This document shows positions 28,092-36,352 of a stretch of 64,000 bases of DNA, one piece after another; within the stretch, counting starts at the first letter, position 1; every line of letters starts with the position of its first letter. Source of the DNA: CADCTQ01 sp963844325 (GTDB taxonomy: Bacteria > Bacteroidota > Bacteroidia > Cytophagales > 172606-1); assembly GCA_963844325.1 (NCBI GenBank), contig CAWJNV010000001.1, positions 1,240,001 to 1,304,000 on the forward strand, read 5' to 3'. Under the pieces are notes generated by a model that did no database searches, had not been told where the DNA came from, and was given only the letters and a program-made list of their open reading frames with translations. The position numbers and the translations under genes were made by a program.

Positions 28092-28495
28092 GTTGGCGTG
28101 GAAGTTTACGGGAAGGAAGGGCTGCGCCCGCACCCCGGCTAAATTAGGCAGGCAGGCCGCCAATACCAATGGACGCGGCCCGTGTAACCGCGCAGAGTCC
28201 GCGCAAAAGGCACTTCCCTCAGAATTACCGGGAAGTTGCATCACGCGTCGGCTAATGCCCCGGATTTGCGCCGATGCTGCCAAAGTGGGCCGCACCAAAG
28301 ACTTTTTGTACGGTGCAAACGGGCGCCGAAGGAATCTTTTTCCCGCTAAAATGTTGACCCTGTTGAACGTGGGGATTTCAATTGTATTACTTTTTACGTA
28401 AATTACTTCAATGTCAGCCCCGCTCTGATCGTTATCCTGTCAGCAACCCTTCAACCTACTCCGTTCCCTTTTTCCCGTTTTATCCTTTTTTGCGT
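28092..28495. other. Divergent intergenic region between the ABC ATPase and the HExxH protein
   Basis: This 404-nt region carries the start regions of two divergent genes. A plausible plus-strand promoter lies at 28363-28395. I see no conserved small gene or riboswitch. Confidence 0.5.
28363..28395 (+). promoter_or_regulatory. Possible promoter for the HExxH protein gene
   Basis: TTG at 28363-28365, a 22-nt spacer and TACTTTTT at 28388-28395 fit the Bacteroidota TTG-N17-23-TAnnTTTG pattern except for the last base. The predicted leader is about 95 nt. Confidence 0.35.
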
Positions 28496-29491
28496 ATGAA
28501 AAGCCTGCTTTGCCTTCTGCTGACGGGCCTGTTACCGTTGTTTTCCTTCGCCCCGAATAGGGCGACGAACGTACTGAGCCCCAAAGAAAAGCGGCAATAC
28601 GCCCTGAGTCTGCTGCGCGAATACAACCCGGAAGGGTGGTACATCATTAAAATGGTGGACACGCTGGCCCACAACAATGCCTTTGACCGGTACGCGGAAG
28701 GGCATACGGAAGGCGATGTGCGGGATGCCCTGGGTACGATGGTGCACGAGTCGCACCACGGGTACAGTGCCCTGATGGCCTGGCGCCTCCAGCCCAAACA
28801 GCTCGACAAGTACGCCTGCCCGTACATCGGCGAAGGAGAACACCAGCTGATGCCCTTTACGACGGTTTTTCCCACCGAAGAAATGGGCAAAACCATTCCC
28901 AAGCACCTGCGCACCCAGCGGTTCATGACTTACGTGTACAACCCCGGCGAGAAGATCCGGCTGTCGTCCAACGTACTCGGGGTCTACGGGCTGCTCGACG
29001 AGTGGATTGCCTACTACCACGGTACGGTGACCGACGTGAACATGTACCGCTGGTACCAGGACCATACGGCGGGCACGGCCGGCGACTGGTACGCGTATTT
29101 TTCGACCGTCGGCAGCGTGATCAACGCCCACGTGGAGTTCAAGTTCTTCTGCCTCGCCTACCTGGCGTACGCCCAGAAGCACAAGCCCGCCGTGTACAAG
29201 GAGATCATGCAGAACGAGGAGTTCATCCGGGTGTTTCTGCACGTCAACCGCCAGTACGGCAACCTGGTGAAGAGCTACGCCGGCATTAAGAAGAACATTC
29301 TGGCCAACCTGCGGACCAAAGGGGTAACCGTGGGCGAAGACAACGAATGGATCTACCTGAACCGGCAGGCCGTGGGCAACTTTGCCAACGAGTACAAAAT
29401 GCTGGATGCCGAACTGAAAAAGCCCGTCTACCAGGCGGTGCTGGGTCAAATCCAGGCCTCGGCCAAACCGGCCCAGCCCTCCCACGAGTAG
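28496..29491 (+). CDS. Secreted protein with HExxH motif, candidate zinc metallopeptidase
   Basis: The 331-residue protein starts with a clear signal peptide (MKSLLCLLLTGLLPLFSFA). Residues 84-88 read HESHH, a fit to the zincin HExxH motif, inside GTMVHESHHGYSA, and a downstream LLDEWIAYYHG helix could give the third zinc ligand (Glu), as in gluzincins. No known family can be named from the sequence. The rest is mainly helical, with a Tyr-rich middle part. The ATG at 28496 was chosen because it opens the signal peptide; earlier in-frame codons give a non-conserved leader. The gene stands alone, and its downstream flank is filled with heptamer repeats. Confidence 0.7.
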   Translation: MKSLLCLLLTGLLPLFSFAPNRATNVLSPKEKRQYALSLLREYNPEGWYIIKMVDTLAHNNAFDRYAEGHTEGDVRDALGTMVHESHHGYSALMAWRLQPKQLDKYACPYIGEGEHQLMPFTTVFPTEEMGKTIPKHLRTQRFMTYVYNPGEKIRLSSNVLGVYGLLDEWIAYYHGTVTDVNMYRWYQDHTAGTAGDWYAYFSTVGSVINAHVEFKFFCLAYLAYAQKHKPAVYKEIMQNEEFIRVFLHVNRQYGNLVKSYAGIKKNILANLRTKGVTVGEDNEWIYLNRQAVGNFANEYKMLDAELKKPVYQAVLGQIQASAKPAQPSHE

Positions 29492-29496
29492 AAAAG

Positions 29497-29712
29497 CAGA
29501 GGGCTAAGGGCAAGGAGCGGAGGGCAATGCACGCAGATGCAAAGGGCGCACACGCACGGAAGACGCCGAGGCTGCAAGGAAAACGCGTCTCCCTTGCAAT
29601 CCTTGCGCTTCAGTTTCTTTCACGCCTTAGCACTTTGCGCTTCGCCCTCCGCTCCCTGCCTTTCGCTTGCCCTGTCGCCCGTCTAAAATCTCCCGTCGCC
29701 CGTCTTCGCGCT
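29497..29712. repeat. Heptamer-type repeat block downstream of the HExxH protein gene
   Basis: The left part (29497-29528) has units such as GAGGGCT, AAGGGCA, AGGAGCG, GAGGGCA. The right part (29592-29712) carries the same purine-rich units on the other strand (GACGGGC, GACGGGA and GACGGGC read on the minus strand, plus GGAGCGG and AGGGCGA). The order and direction match the other repeat loci here, and no gene is present. Confidence 0.6.
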
Positions 29713-29735
29713 TAGTTTTTGACCCGCTGAAAGGT

Positions 29736-29743
29736 TATCTTTG
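29736..29743 (+). promoter_or_regulatory. Bacteroidota-type -7 box for the XRE/S24 regulator gene
   Basis: TATCTTTG is an exact TAnnTTTG match, 25 nt before the start codon. The nearest TTG (29719-29721) leaves only a 14-nt spacer, shorter than usual, so the -33 element is uncertain. Confidence 0.5.
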
Positions 29744-29768
29744 TTCCATTGTTTTCGTTAATATCTCA

Positions 29769-30578
29769 ATGAGCAATCAGGCGGCAAGACTCAAGGCGTT
29801 AAGGCAGAAGATGGGCCTCAACCAGCAACAGGTAGCGGACAAGATCGGAAAGTCGCGGCCCCGGATTGCTATATACGAAACCCAGCCCCAGGTCCGCATT
29901 CCGGCCGACGTATTGCAGAAACTGGCGAAGCTCTACCGCACTACTGCCGACTACATCGAGAACGGCGCTGCCGCAACCCCGGCACCGGCGCAGGCCCCGG
30001 CCAATCAACCGGCTCCCGTTGCTCCGGCCAACGGCATTGATTACACCAGCGGCCGGTACGTGCGGCCCGTGACGGTAGCCGTGGACCGGTTTGGCCGCGA
30101 ACGGGCCGTGCTGGTACCCCTTAAAGCGCAGGCCGGCTACCTGTCGGGCTACGGCGACCCGGAATTCATTCAAGGTCTCAATACTTACTCCATTCCCGGC
30201 TGCGAAGACGGCACGTACCGCATTTTCGAGGTGGCCGGCGACAGCATGCTGGATACGCTGCGGCCCGGCGACCTGGTGGTGGCCCGCTACGTGGAAGACT
30301 GGCGCAGCCTCAAGCACGAAGAGATGTACGTGATCGTATCTTCGGACGGCATCGTGGTGAAACGGGTGCGCAACATGCTCGACAAAGCCCGCGGCATCAT
30401 GATCCTTTCCGACAACCCCGTGTTTGAGCCCGACTTCGTGCCGGTGACCGACCTCGTGGAGGTGTGGGAGGTCAAGGCCTACATCAGCCGCAACCTAAGC
30501 CGCAAAACCGGCGACGTGTTGCAGCAACTCAACGCCATCAAGTCAAAAATCGAAAAACTGCACAGCAACGGTCACTAA
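29769..30578 (+). CDS. XRE-family transcriptional regulator with S24 peptidase-like domain
   Basis: The 269-residue protein has an N-terminal helix-turn-helix (residues 5-60; LKALRQKMGLNQQQVADKIGKSRPRIAIYE), a proline/alanine-rich linker (about 68-88) and a C-terminal LexA/CI-like S24 domain. The S24 residues are present: Ser159 in VAGDSMLDTLRPGDLVV and Lys198 in IVVKRV. Such regulators either self-cleave on DNA damage or use the fold only for dimerisation. No Ala-Gly cleavage site is obvious in the linker, so self-cleavage is uncertain. Many Bacteroidota genomes carry this type outside prophages, and no phage genes are nearby. A terminator follows 18 nt later. Confidence 0.85.
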   Translation: MSNQAARLKALRQKMGLNQQQVADKIGKSRPRIAIYETQPQVRIPADVLQKLAKLYRTTADYIENGAAATPAPAQAPANQPAPVAPANGIDYTSGRYVRPVTVAVDRFGRERAVLVPLKAQAGYLSGYGDPEFIQGLNTYSIPGCEDGTYRIFEVAGDSMLDTLRPGDLVVARYVEDWRSLKHEEMYVIVSSDGIVVKRVRNMLDKARGIMILSDNPVFEPDFVPVTDLVEVWEVKAYISRNLSRKTGDVLQQLNAIKSKIEKLHSNGH

Positions 30579-30595
30579 CGGCGTTGCTGCCGAGG

Positions 30596-30630
30596 CGGCC
30601 CGGAGAATCGTACCGGGCCGTTTTCATTTT
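30596..30630 (+). terminator. Rho-independent terminator after the XRE/S24 gene
   Basis: CGGCCCGG (30596-30603) pairs perfectly with CCGGGCCG (30613-30620) and is followed by TTTTCATTTT. Confidence 0.8.
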
Positions 30631-30681
30631 CACGAATACCGATATGAATCATGTTCATCTTGGTGTAACTCCGTTCCCTCC

Positions 30682-32025
30682 TTGAAAAGACTGTTTTCGC
30701 GCTGGACCACCTGGCTGTTCATTACTGTTTTCCTCTTCGGCGTATCGTCCTGCCTCGTGAGCCGCGTAGACCGCACGCCGTACCGGCAGATGGACTTTTA
30801 CCAGCAATTCAAACAGGAACTCTCTCAGTTGCGCGTTGATACCGCTTCTGCCCGGGCCGATACCATCCGGGCCGGCTGGGCCAAGGTAAACATCACGCCC
30901 TCCGAGCCAATGCCGTTGGCGGGCTACGGGATGCGCAAGGGCCGCACGTACCAGTCGGTGCACGATTCGCTGTGGGCCCGGGCTTTCGTGTTCGACAACG
31001 GCGTGCGCAAGGCGGCCCTGGTAGCGGTTGATTTGCTCATTGTGCCCCCGGCACTCACGGAGGCCCTGGCCCAGCAACTGCCCGGCACCGGCTTTACCCT
31101 TGACCAGGTGTACCTTACGGCCACGCATTCCCACCACAGCGCCGGCGGCTGGGCGCACCGCCTGTCGGGCTGGGCCATTGCGGGCACGTACCACCAAGCC
31201 TGGGTAGACCGGCTGGCCGGCCACATCCTGCAAGCCATCCGGCAGGCGGACGGCGCCAAGAAAAAGGCCCGCATGGGCGTAGGCACATTTCCGGCGGGTG
31301 AACTGGTGTACAACCGGCTGGCCCCGGGCAATCCCACTGACTCCCTGGTGCGGGTGCTCAAAATCCGGCAGGACGGCGGCGCGACGGCGGCCCTCGTTAC
31401 GTTTTCGGCCCACGCCACCTGCCTGCGGTCCCAGGAAAACATCCTTTCCCGCGATTACCCCGGCATCCTCGTCGACAGCCTGGAAAAGAGCCCTCACATT
31501 GACTTTGCGGCGTTTTGCGCGGGGGCGGTGGGCAGCCACGCCCCCGAGGCGGCCGGCGAGCACCTCGAGAAGGCCGGTACAATGGCGCACTTACTGGCGC
31601 AGAAAATCCTGATCGACTTCGAACTGATACCGGTGGCAGCGGCAACGGAGGTAGCCGTGGCAAACCTGCCCTTGCCGTTGCGTCGTCCCCAGTGGCGCAT
31701 CGGGGAAAACGTGCGGCTGCGGCCCTGGGTGTTTTACGCCCTTTTCGGCCGCTACGAGGCTAACCTCAAGGCGATGCGGATCGGCAACACGGTATGGGTT
31801 GGCACGCCCTGCGACTTCTCCGGGGAGCTGGTGCCGCCACTCCAGGGGGCGGCGGCGCCGGCCACGCTGTTCGTGACTAGTTTCAACGGCGCCTACATCG
31901 GCTACATCACCAACGACGCCTGTTATGACCGGCCGCACTACGAAACGCGGGACATGAACTGGTACGGACCGCAGAACGGCGCCTACGTGTCGGAGGCCAT
32001 TACGGAGCTGCTGAAAAGGCTATAA
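30682..32025 (+). CDS. Neutral/alkaline ceramidase-like lipoprotein
   Basis: The 447-residue protein matches the N-terminal domain of neutral/alkaline non-lysosomal ceramidases: AGWAKVNITPSEPMPLAGYG, then the zinc-site-like YLTATHSHHSAGG and the later VTFSAHATCL. Family members cut ceramide to sphingosine and fatty acid; many bacterial short members have unknown substrates. No ATG is available before the hydrophobic N-terminus, and the TTG at 30682 is the best start. That start gives a lipoprotein signal (MKRLFSRWTTWLFITVFLFG then VSSC), so the protein is probably membrane anchored. It lacks the C-terminal domain of the full-length (about 650 residue) enzymes, so activity on ceramide is uncertain. 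Confidence 0.78.
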   Translation: MKRLFSRWTTWLFITVFLFGVSSCLVSRVDRTPYRQMDFYQQFKQELSQLRVDTASARADTIRAGWAKVNITPSEPMPLAGYGMRKGRTYQSVHDSLWARAFVFDNGVRKAALVAVDLLIVPPALTEALAQQLPGTGFTLDQVYLTATHSHHSAGGWAHRLSGWAIAGTYHQAWVDRLAGHILQAIRQADGAKKKARMGVGTFPAGELVYNRLAPGNPTDSLVRVLKIRQDGGATAALVTFSAHATCLRSQENILSRDYPGILVDSLEKSPHIDFAAFCAGAVGSHAPEAAGEHLEKAGTMAHLLAQKILIDFELIPVAAATEVAVANLPLPLRRPQWRIGENVRLRPWVFYALFGRYEANLKAMRIGNTVWVGTPCDFSGELVPPLQGAAAPATLFVTSFNGAYIGYITNDACYDRPHYETRDMNWYGPQNGAYVSEAITELLKRL

Positions 32026-32040
32026 TTTGTTTGGTGGATT

Positions 32041-32071
32041 TTGGGAAATTACATTTTTCAGCCTATTTTTG
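32041..32071 (+). promoter_or_regulatory. Promoter of tRNA-Gln
   Basis: TTG at 32041-32043, a 20-nt spacer and an exact TATTTTTG -7 box at 32064-32071 form a textbook Bacteroidota promoter, about 50 nt before the tRNA. Confidence 0.75.
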
Positions 32072-32120
32072 CCGCCAGTTGAAGCCCAGGCCGGCAAGTA
32101 CGGCAGGTTTTCGATGCGAT

Positions 32121-32193
32121 TGTCCGATGGTGTAACTGGCAACACGTCTCACTTTGGCTGAGAAGAGTCTAGGTTCGAGCCCTAGTCGGACAA
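32121..32193 (+). tRNA. tRNA-Gln (anticodon UUG), likely island attachment site
   Basis: All arms fold: acceptor TGTCCGA with TCGGACA, D stem GTGT with ACAC, anticodon stem TCTCA with TGAGA around the loop CTTTGGC (anticodon TTG), and T arm CTAGG-TTCGAGC-CCTAG. The discriminator base is A32193. CCA is not encoded. A tyrosine recombinase gene begins 240 nt downstream and base composition drops beyond this point, so the 3' end of this tRNA is the probable attachment site of an integrated element. Confidence 0.93.
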
Positions 32194-32218
32194 CAGAGAG
32201 TAAAACTTACTTACCCAC

Positions 32219-32252
32219 AAAAGCCCTAGGTTTGCAAGCCTAGGGCTTTTTT
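32219..32252 (+). terminator. Terminator after tRNA-Gln
   Basis: AAAAGCCCTAGG (32219-32230) and CCTAGGGCTTTT (32239-32250) form a perfect 12-bp stem ending in T residues. The stem shares the GCCCTAG string with the tRNA T arm, so an att core could lie in either copy. Confidence 0.8.
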
Positions 32253-32306
32253 ATTATGTTAGTTCCCATAAAAACCGACAAAAACCCACAGTACACCCAC
32301 CACTTC

Positions 32307-32421
32307 ACTTACCACTCTTTGTACCCATGGAAAAAGTGGTAAGTCGCCCCTCAACAGACCAGCCGTTTTAAACAATCCAAACAGCTGTACGGGCATAGGG
32401 TGGTAAGTGGTAGTGGTAAGT
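32307..32421. repeat. Four copies of AGTGGTAAGT upstream of the integrase gene
   Basis: The decamer AGTGGTAAGT occurs at 32335-32344 and 32412-32421, with one mismatch at 32399-32408, and inverted at 32307-32316. Two copies lie within 35 nt of the integrase start. This layout fits arm-type integrase binding sites or an operator for a recombination-directionality factor or the integrase itself. Confidence 0.6.
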
Positions 32422-32433
32422 CTCTCTACTCTT

Positions 32434-33681
32434 ATGGCGGACGCAAAACTCAAAATCCGAAAGGACCTTGCTAAGAAAAGCAAAGGAGCTACGACAATCT
32501 ACGTTGCATACTGTTTCAAGGAAAAGACCAAGTACTTCAGCACCAAACAGAAGGTTGAAGTGGACTACTGGGACGAAAAGAATGAACAGGTAAAGAAGGG
32601 CTACCCGGATGCAGCTAAAATTAACGTCCAGATCAGAAAGAAGAAGGCTGAGATCAATGATATAATTAATGAGGCAAACTTTCGGAAGATCGTTCCTTCA
32701 TTCGAGTACGTTGAAGAACAATTAGACGCCTTAAATAACCCGGCTGCACAACAAGAACCAGAAGTGGACTTCTTTACGCTTTTCGAGCAGTTCATTGATG
32801 AAAGTTCCGCCTCTGAACGATCATCCAATACCGTCAAACAATTCCGTTGTACTTACAAGGTCCTTAAGCAGTTTGAGCAAGTGAAGAAGTATAAGTTGAC
32901 CTTAGAAGGAATTGACATCAACTTTTACCGGCAGTTCATAAAGTTTTCCGAGAATGAATGCGGACATGCACCTAATACAATTGGAAAGTCTGTTAAGAAC
33001 CTGAAAACGTTCTTAAGAGACATGACCAATAGGGGGATAAACAAGAACTTGGCTTTTCAGGATAAGAATTTTAAAAAGCCTTCCGCAAAAACCGAAATAG
33101 TTTACCTCACCAAACAGGAACTACAGCTGCTTTACAATTATGACTTGTCCAGCAATACTAAGCTGGAAAAGGTAAGGGACACGTTCGTTTTTGAGTGCAC
33201 TACCGGCCTAAGATATTCTGACCTGGCTAATCTTAAGCCAGAGAACATTAAGGGTGAAGTGATTGATTTTGTAACGATAAAGACCAAAGATCGTTTGATT
33301 GTGCCTCTTGTGGGAATGGCTAAGGCAATTCTGGCTAAATATAACAAGGAGATGCCGGAGGCAATCAGCAATCAAAAGATGAATTCATATTTGAAGGAAC
33401 TCGGATTAGTATGCGGGTTATATGAACCCGTTCACTCAGTCAGCTTTAAGGCAGGAAAGAGAATAGAAAAGACTATTCCAAAATATGAACTGATAACCAC
33501 TCATACGGCCCGCCGTACCTTTATCACTCAAGCATTGGAAAGAGGCATGCGGCCAGAGGTCATTATGAAGATAACAGGCCATAAGGACATTAAAACCTTA
33601 ATGGGATATGTCAAGATAACAGATAGTGTAGTGAAGGCTGAGATGCTGAAGGCCTGGAATGAACCATTAGATAGTCTATAG
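32434..33681 (+). CDS. Tyrosine recombinase/integrase of Bacteroidetes type
   Basis: The 415-residue protein has an N-terminal arm-DNA-binding domain (about 1-100), a SAM-like core-binding domain (about 100-220) and a catalytic domain with all hallmark residues: Arg260 (TTGLRYSDL), His357 and Arg360 (HTARRTF), His383 (TGHKDI) and the nucleophile Tyr392 (MGYVKIT). It should integrate and excise the element by strand exchange at the att site, very probably the adjacent tRNA-Gln. The ATG at 32434 was chosen; the upstream in-frame starts are GTG within the decamer repeats. The gene is visibly richer in A+T than everything to its left. Confidence 0.93.
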   Translation: MADAKLKIRKDLAKKSKGATTIYVAYCFKEKTKYFSTKQKVEVDYWDEKNEQVKKGYPDAAKINVQIRKKKAEINDIINEANFRKIVPSFEYVEEQLDALNNPAAQQEPEVDFFTLFEQFIDESSASERSSNTVKQFRCTYKVLKQFEQVKKYKLTLEGIDINFYRQFIKFSENECGHAPNTIGKSVKNLKTFLRDMTNRGINKNLAFQDKNFKKPSAKTEIVYLTKQELQLLYNYDLSSNTKLEKVRDTFVFECTTGLRYSDLANLKPENIKGEVIDFVTIKTKDRLIVPLVGMAKAILAKYNKEMPEAISNQKMNSYLKELGLVCGLYEPVHSVSFKAGKRIEKTIPKYELITTHTARRTFITQALERGMRPEVIMKITGHKDIKTLMGYVKITDSVVKAEMLKAWNEPLDSL

Positions 33682-33708
33682 ATTCTACCCCTCAAAATAG
33701 GATGTGAT

Positions 33709-34356
33709 ATGATTATAGATCCACAAAAAATATACCCAGTAGAATCAAACCACCCTTATGCCATAGGCGCCCAAAATATCAGCAATGATTTTCGGGAACA
33801 AATAGATCAGTATAACTTCCACTTTGCGGGTAAGCTCTGCGGTTTCCCTTTAGAAGAAGCGAGACCTATTTTGGAGTTTCACTACAATCAGCCAACGTGT
33901 GATAGGCAGTTATTTCTGTACAATCTTAAGTACCGGGTTTTGGAGCAACACACATATGAACCCGATATTAATAAGGAGTACGAGAAGGTATTCAAAGATA
34001 ATCCCGCCGAAGCAGTAGTGCTGGAGTGGATTATTGAAAAGGAAGAACAATTCACAAAAGTAGAAACTGAGGAACCTGCGGGAAAACAGCCTACTCAAGC
34101 TCAGAGAATACTATTTATACACTACCTACAGCAGGTCGATATGTTCTTTAAAACGCAAGATATGTTGCCTATGGCAGAAGCAATAGCGTTCCTGACTGGG
34201 CAGAACTTGAAGAATATATATGACAAGTACCGAGAACTAGATGACCTCAAACTTAGTGCTAAAAACCTTAAAGCAGTAAAAGACATGTTTGAAAGGCTCA
34301 GATTGCAGGCGGCAGTTGAGTTAGTAATTGAGGACATCAAAAAAGCCAAGATGTAG
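33709..34356 (+). CDS. Hypothetical protein next to the integrase
   Basis: The 215-residue protein is not recognised. It is soluble-looking, mostly helical and rich in Glu, Lys and Gln, with no membrane segments or signal peptide. The N-terminal part has NFHFAGKLCGFPLEEARPIL, the middle is strongly acidic (EKEEQFTKVETEEPAG), and the C-terminal 60 residues form long predicted helices (DKYRELDDLKLSAKNLKAVKDM). It starts 27 nt after the integrase stop on the same strand, so it is probably co-transcribed, and small helical proteins in this place are often accessory factors of the element. That role is only an inference. Confidence 0.6.
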   Translation: MIIDPQKIYPVESNHPYAIGAQNISNDFREQIDQYNFHFAGKLCGFPLEEARPILEFHYNQPTCDRQLFLYNLKYRVLEQHTYEPDINKEYEKVFKDNPAEAVVLEWIIEKEEQFTKVETEEPAGKQPTQAQRILFIHYLQQVDMFFKTQDMLPMAEAIAFLTGQNLKNIYDKYRELDDLKLSAKNLKAVKDMFERLRLQAAVELVIEDIKKAKM

Positions 34357-34648
34357 TTATCCTACAGACACTTTACACTTCCTTATTGCATTCCAATACC
34401 TGCTCTTTCTGCTGCTTACCCAAAAACCCTTTGGCACCTCGTAAGAACAGCTCAGCCCCTCTGGCTTCATGCTGGTTATACCGCAAGCGCCACCCAGATA
34501 CAAAGTCGACACTTGTTGATAAGCCTGCTGCTGTGCTCTTTCAAGAGTACCCTGCCAAATCCGGCTTTACTGCTTGATCTCACTTGTATTCCTACTTGTC
34601 CTTTACCTGTTCTAAAAACGATTTTAGATCCACTGCTTTATGATGAGA

Positions 34649-34754
34649 TATACTCAAATGCAAGTGGTTTTAGGTTTTAGTCACTTCATAACTCATTGAT
34701 AATTAGTTCGATGCAAAAACGGATTAGCCGAAAACCACTTGCGTTTGAGTATAT
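34649..34754. repeat. 24-bp inverted repeat flanking 58 bp
   Basis: The arms at 34649-34672 and 34731-34754 are inverted copies with a single mismatch (CAAATGC versus CAAACGC). The inner 58 bp has no coding potential. The structure could be an origin-like, attachment-like or terminator element. Confidence 0.7.
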
Positions 34755-34817
34755 AATTCTATATAGTACTCCCTGATTTACTCCATCCCGTATACTTTTT
34801 CTACATCCTACCTGTAT

Positions 34818-34908
34818 TGACAATTAAGGTTGTATTGTCGAATCGGGTCTATTTCCTGGTTCAAATCATCAGAATTACATAATTCCCCTATAACAACCTT
34901 AATTGTCA
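34818..34908. repeat. 16-bp perfect inverted repeat
   Basis: TGACAATTAAGGTTGT at 34818-34833 is exactly inverted at 34893-34908. The left copy also forms a local GACAAT/ATTGTC hairpin with the bases that follow it. Confidence 0.7.
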
Positions 34909-35103
34909 GTTCACCTACCCATCAGTAAGCCGGTATTTGATTGAGGCAATCCGTCGAGGTCCTATAGCCCTTTGGATTGCTTTTCTGTCAGTGCTCATCT
35001 TATTCTCTATTCGTGGAAGTAAGGCGGCAGAAAATTTATGGACATTTTTCTTAATCATATAGACAAATGTCTTATATTTACTTCTATCTTAATCACGTCT
35101 CCT

Positions 35104-35571
35104 ATGACCTCTGCTGATTCTTCTACCCATTCTCCTCTGCCTCCAAAGGAAGCCGGCCAACCGCAAACGGTGTTTCGTAAATATGAGGCCAGCATCAGAA
35201 ATACTTTAACTATTGTAATGGAAGCCAGAAGGGGCCTAGCGGCAGAAACCTTCTTCGACGTTGCTGATGCTTCTCTGTTAAACCAGAACCTGCTTGCCAA
35301 CCTGTTGCATATTTCCTTGAAGACCTTTCAGCGTTACCGCAAGGATAACAAAAGGCTAAACCCCGCTACCAGTGAGCACCTGCTTAAACTACTGGCCCTC
35401 TTCCAGCAGGGAAACGAAGTTTTTGGCTCCATCGATTCTTTCAACCGCTGGCTGGCAAAACCAGCTTTTGGGCTTGGAAACCAGGTGCCGCTGGAGCTAC
35501 TCGAAACTTCGGGAGGAATTGATCTGGTGATGGATCAACTCTTGCGCATTGCATACGGGGATCTGGCTTAA
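35104..35571 (+). CDS. Xre/MbcA/ParS-type antitoxin of an Xre-RES module
   Basis: The 155-residue protein has the antitoxin signature: a helix-turn-helix-like segment (LLHISLKTFQRYRKDNKRL) followed by the toxin-binding tail (LLALFQQGNEVFGSIDSFNRWLAKPAFGLGNQVPLELL). Antitoxins of this family bind a RES-domain toxin and repress the operon. The ATG at 35104 is preferred over the ATG at 35038 because a -7-like TATATTTA box and a palindrome lie between them. The reading frame is intact, but an IS element begins at the base after its TAA stop, so the toxin gene that should follow directly has been moved 838 bp away. Confidence 0.85.
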   Translation: MTSADSSTHSPLPPKEAGQPQTVFRKYEASIRNTLTIVMEARRGLAAETFFDVADASLLNQNLLANLLHISLKTFQRYRKDNKRLNPATSEHLLKLLALFQQGNEVFGSIDSFNRWLAKPAFGLGNQVPLELLETSGGIDLVMDQLLRIAYGDLA

Positions 35572-36352
35572 GAGACTGTTTTGGAATCTTCAGTCGTAAT
35601 CCGATTGAGAAGAAAGAAAACAAAGGTGATTTGTAACATAGCCTCCGAACTTTACAGCGTTTTCTCCACATCATGAAACAAATGATGCCTGTAATTGAGT
35701 ATCCGAAGGACCGCTCAACGGGCCATCGATCCTTTTAGGCCACAAAGCCTTCGGTTGATTCTGGTTTTTGTGCAATCTCAACATTCAGTCCTTTTTGCTA
35801 TGCGTACTCGATAAAACTGACTTTGTAACTCTGATCGACAGCAATGACTTTCGAGCGGCGTACTTTTCCTTTCGGTTGATCATGTGCGAGTTTACCGGCT
35901 TGATTGTCGAAAGTGTTAGCCGAAGTGACAGCTACTGCCCAAAGTAGTCCTAGCCGTTCCACAGCGAGGCTTCGTTTACGCCCGTTGAAACACTTATTGC
36001 CACCAATACCGATTTGCCCTTTCACAAAGGTGTTGACGAATTGGGAGTCAATGGCTAGCCAAGAGGGCGTTTCTTCCCGTTTCTGCTCCACCCACTCCTT
36101 AATGACCAGACTATCAAGCGACGGTTCCCAGATGCCTGTTAACTTGAACTGACGAAAATGATGATACAAATACACACTTTGCCAGGGAGGGCATTTACTG
36201 TCTGATTCCCGCCACTGGGCACCGGTACGGTTAGTTGACAGAATGGTAATGATAAGCTTCCACAAGGAATACCACCGTTTGCGTTGGTCGTCAAAGAGCT
36301 TTTCAATAACTTCCCACCGGGAGTTGGTCAATTCGCGATTCGTTTCCTGCAT
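35572..36352 (-). pseudogene. Broken IS5-family DDE transposase
   Basis: The first 184 codons (35798-36352) read MQETNRELTNSRWEVIEKLF and show the N-terminal domain and the first catalytic Asp (WLAIDSQFVNT) and a GRKRSLAVERLGLLWAVAVTSAN block. The frame ends at 35798. The expected remaining part is found in other frames: NVEIAQKPESTEGFVA, an in-frame stop, then KDRWPVERSFGYS (35640-35790), and then a third frame (SSEAMLQITFVFFLLNRI). At least two frameshifts and two stops separate the pieces, so the transposase is not active on its own. Confidence 0.8.

Larger units (their letters stand above)
34357..35103. other. 747-nt non-coding region with two long inverted repeats
   Basis: No credible gene is seen in this AT-rich stretch. 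It contains the 24-bp inverted pair at 34649-34754 and the 16-bp inverted pair at 34818-34908, listed separately. The right end probably holds the antitoxin promoter: GACAAATGTC (35061-35070) is a palindrome just before TATATTTA and would make a reasonable autoregulatory operator. Confidence 0.55.

Noticed and set aside
34386..34577. 63-codon open frame after the integrase region
   Set aside because: Cys/Pro-rich translation with no conserved pattern, in a region of inverted repeats; not supported as a gene.
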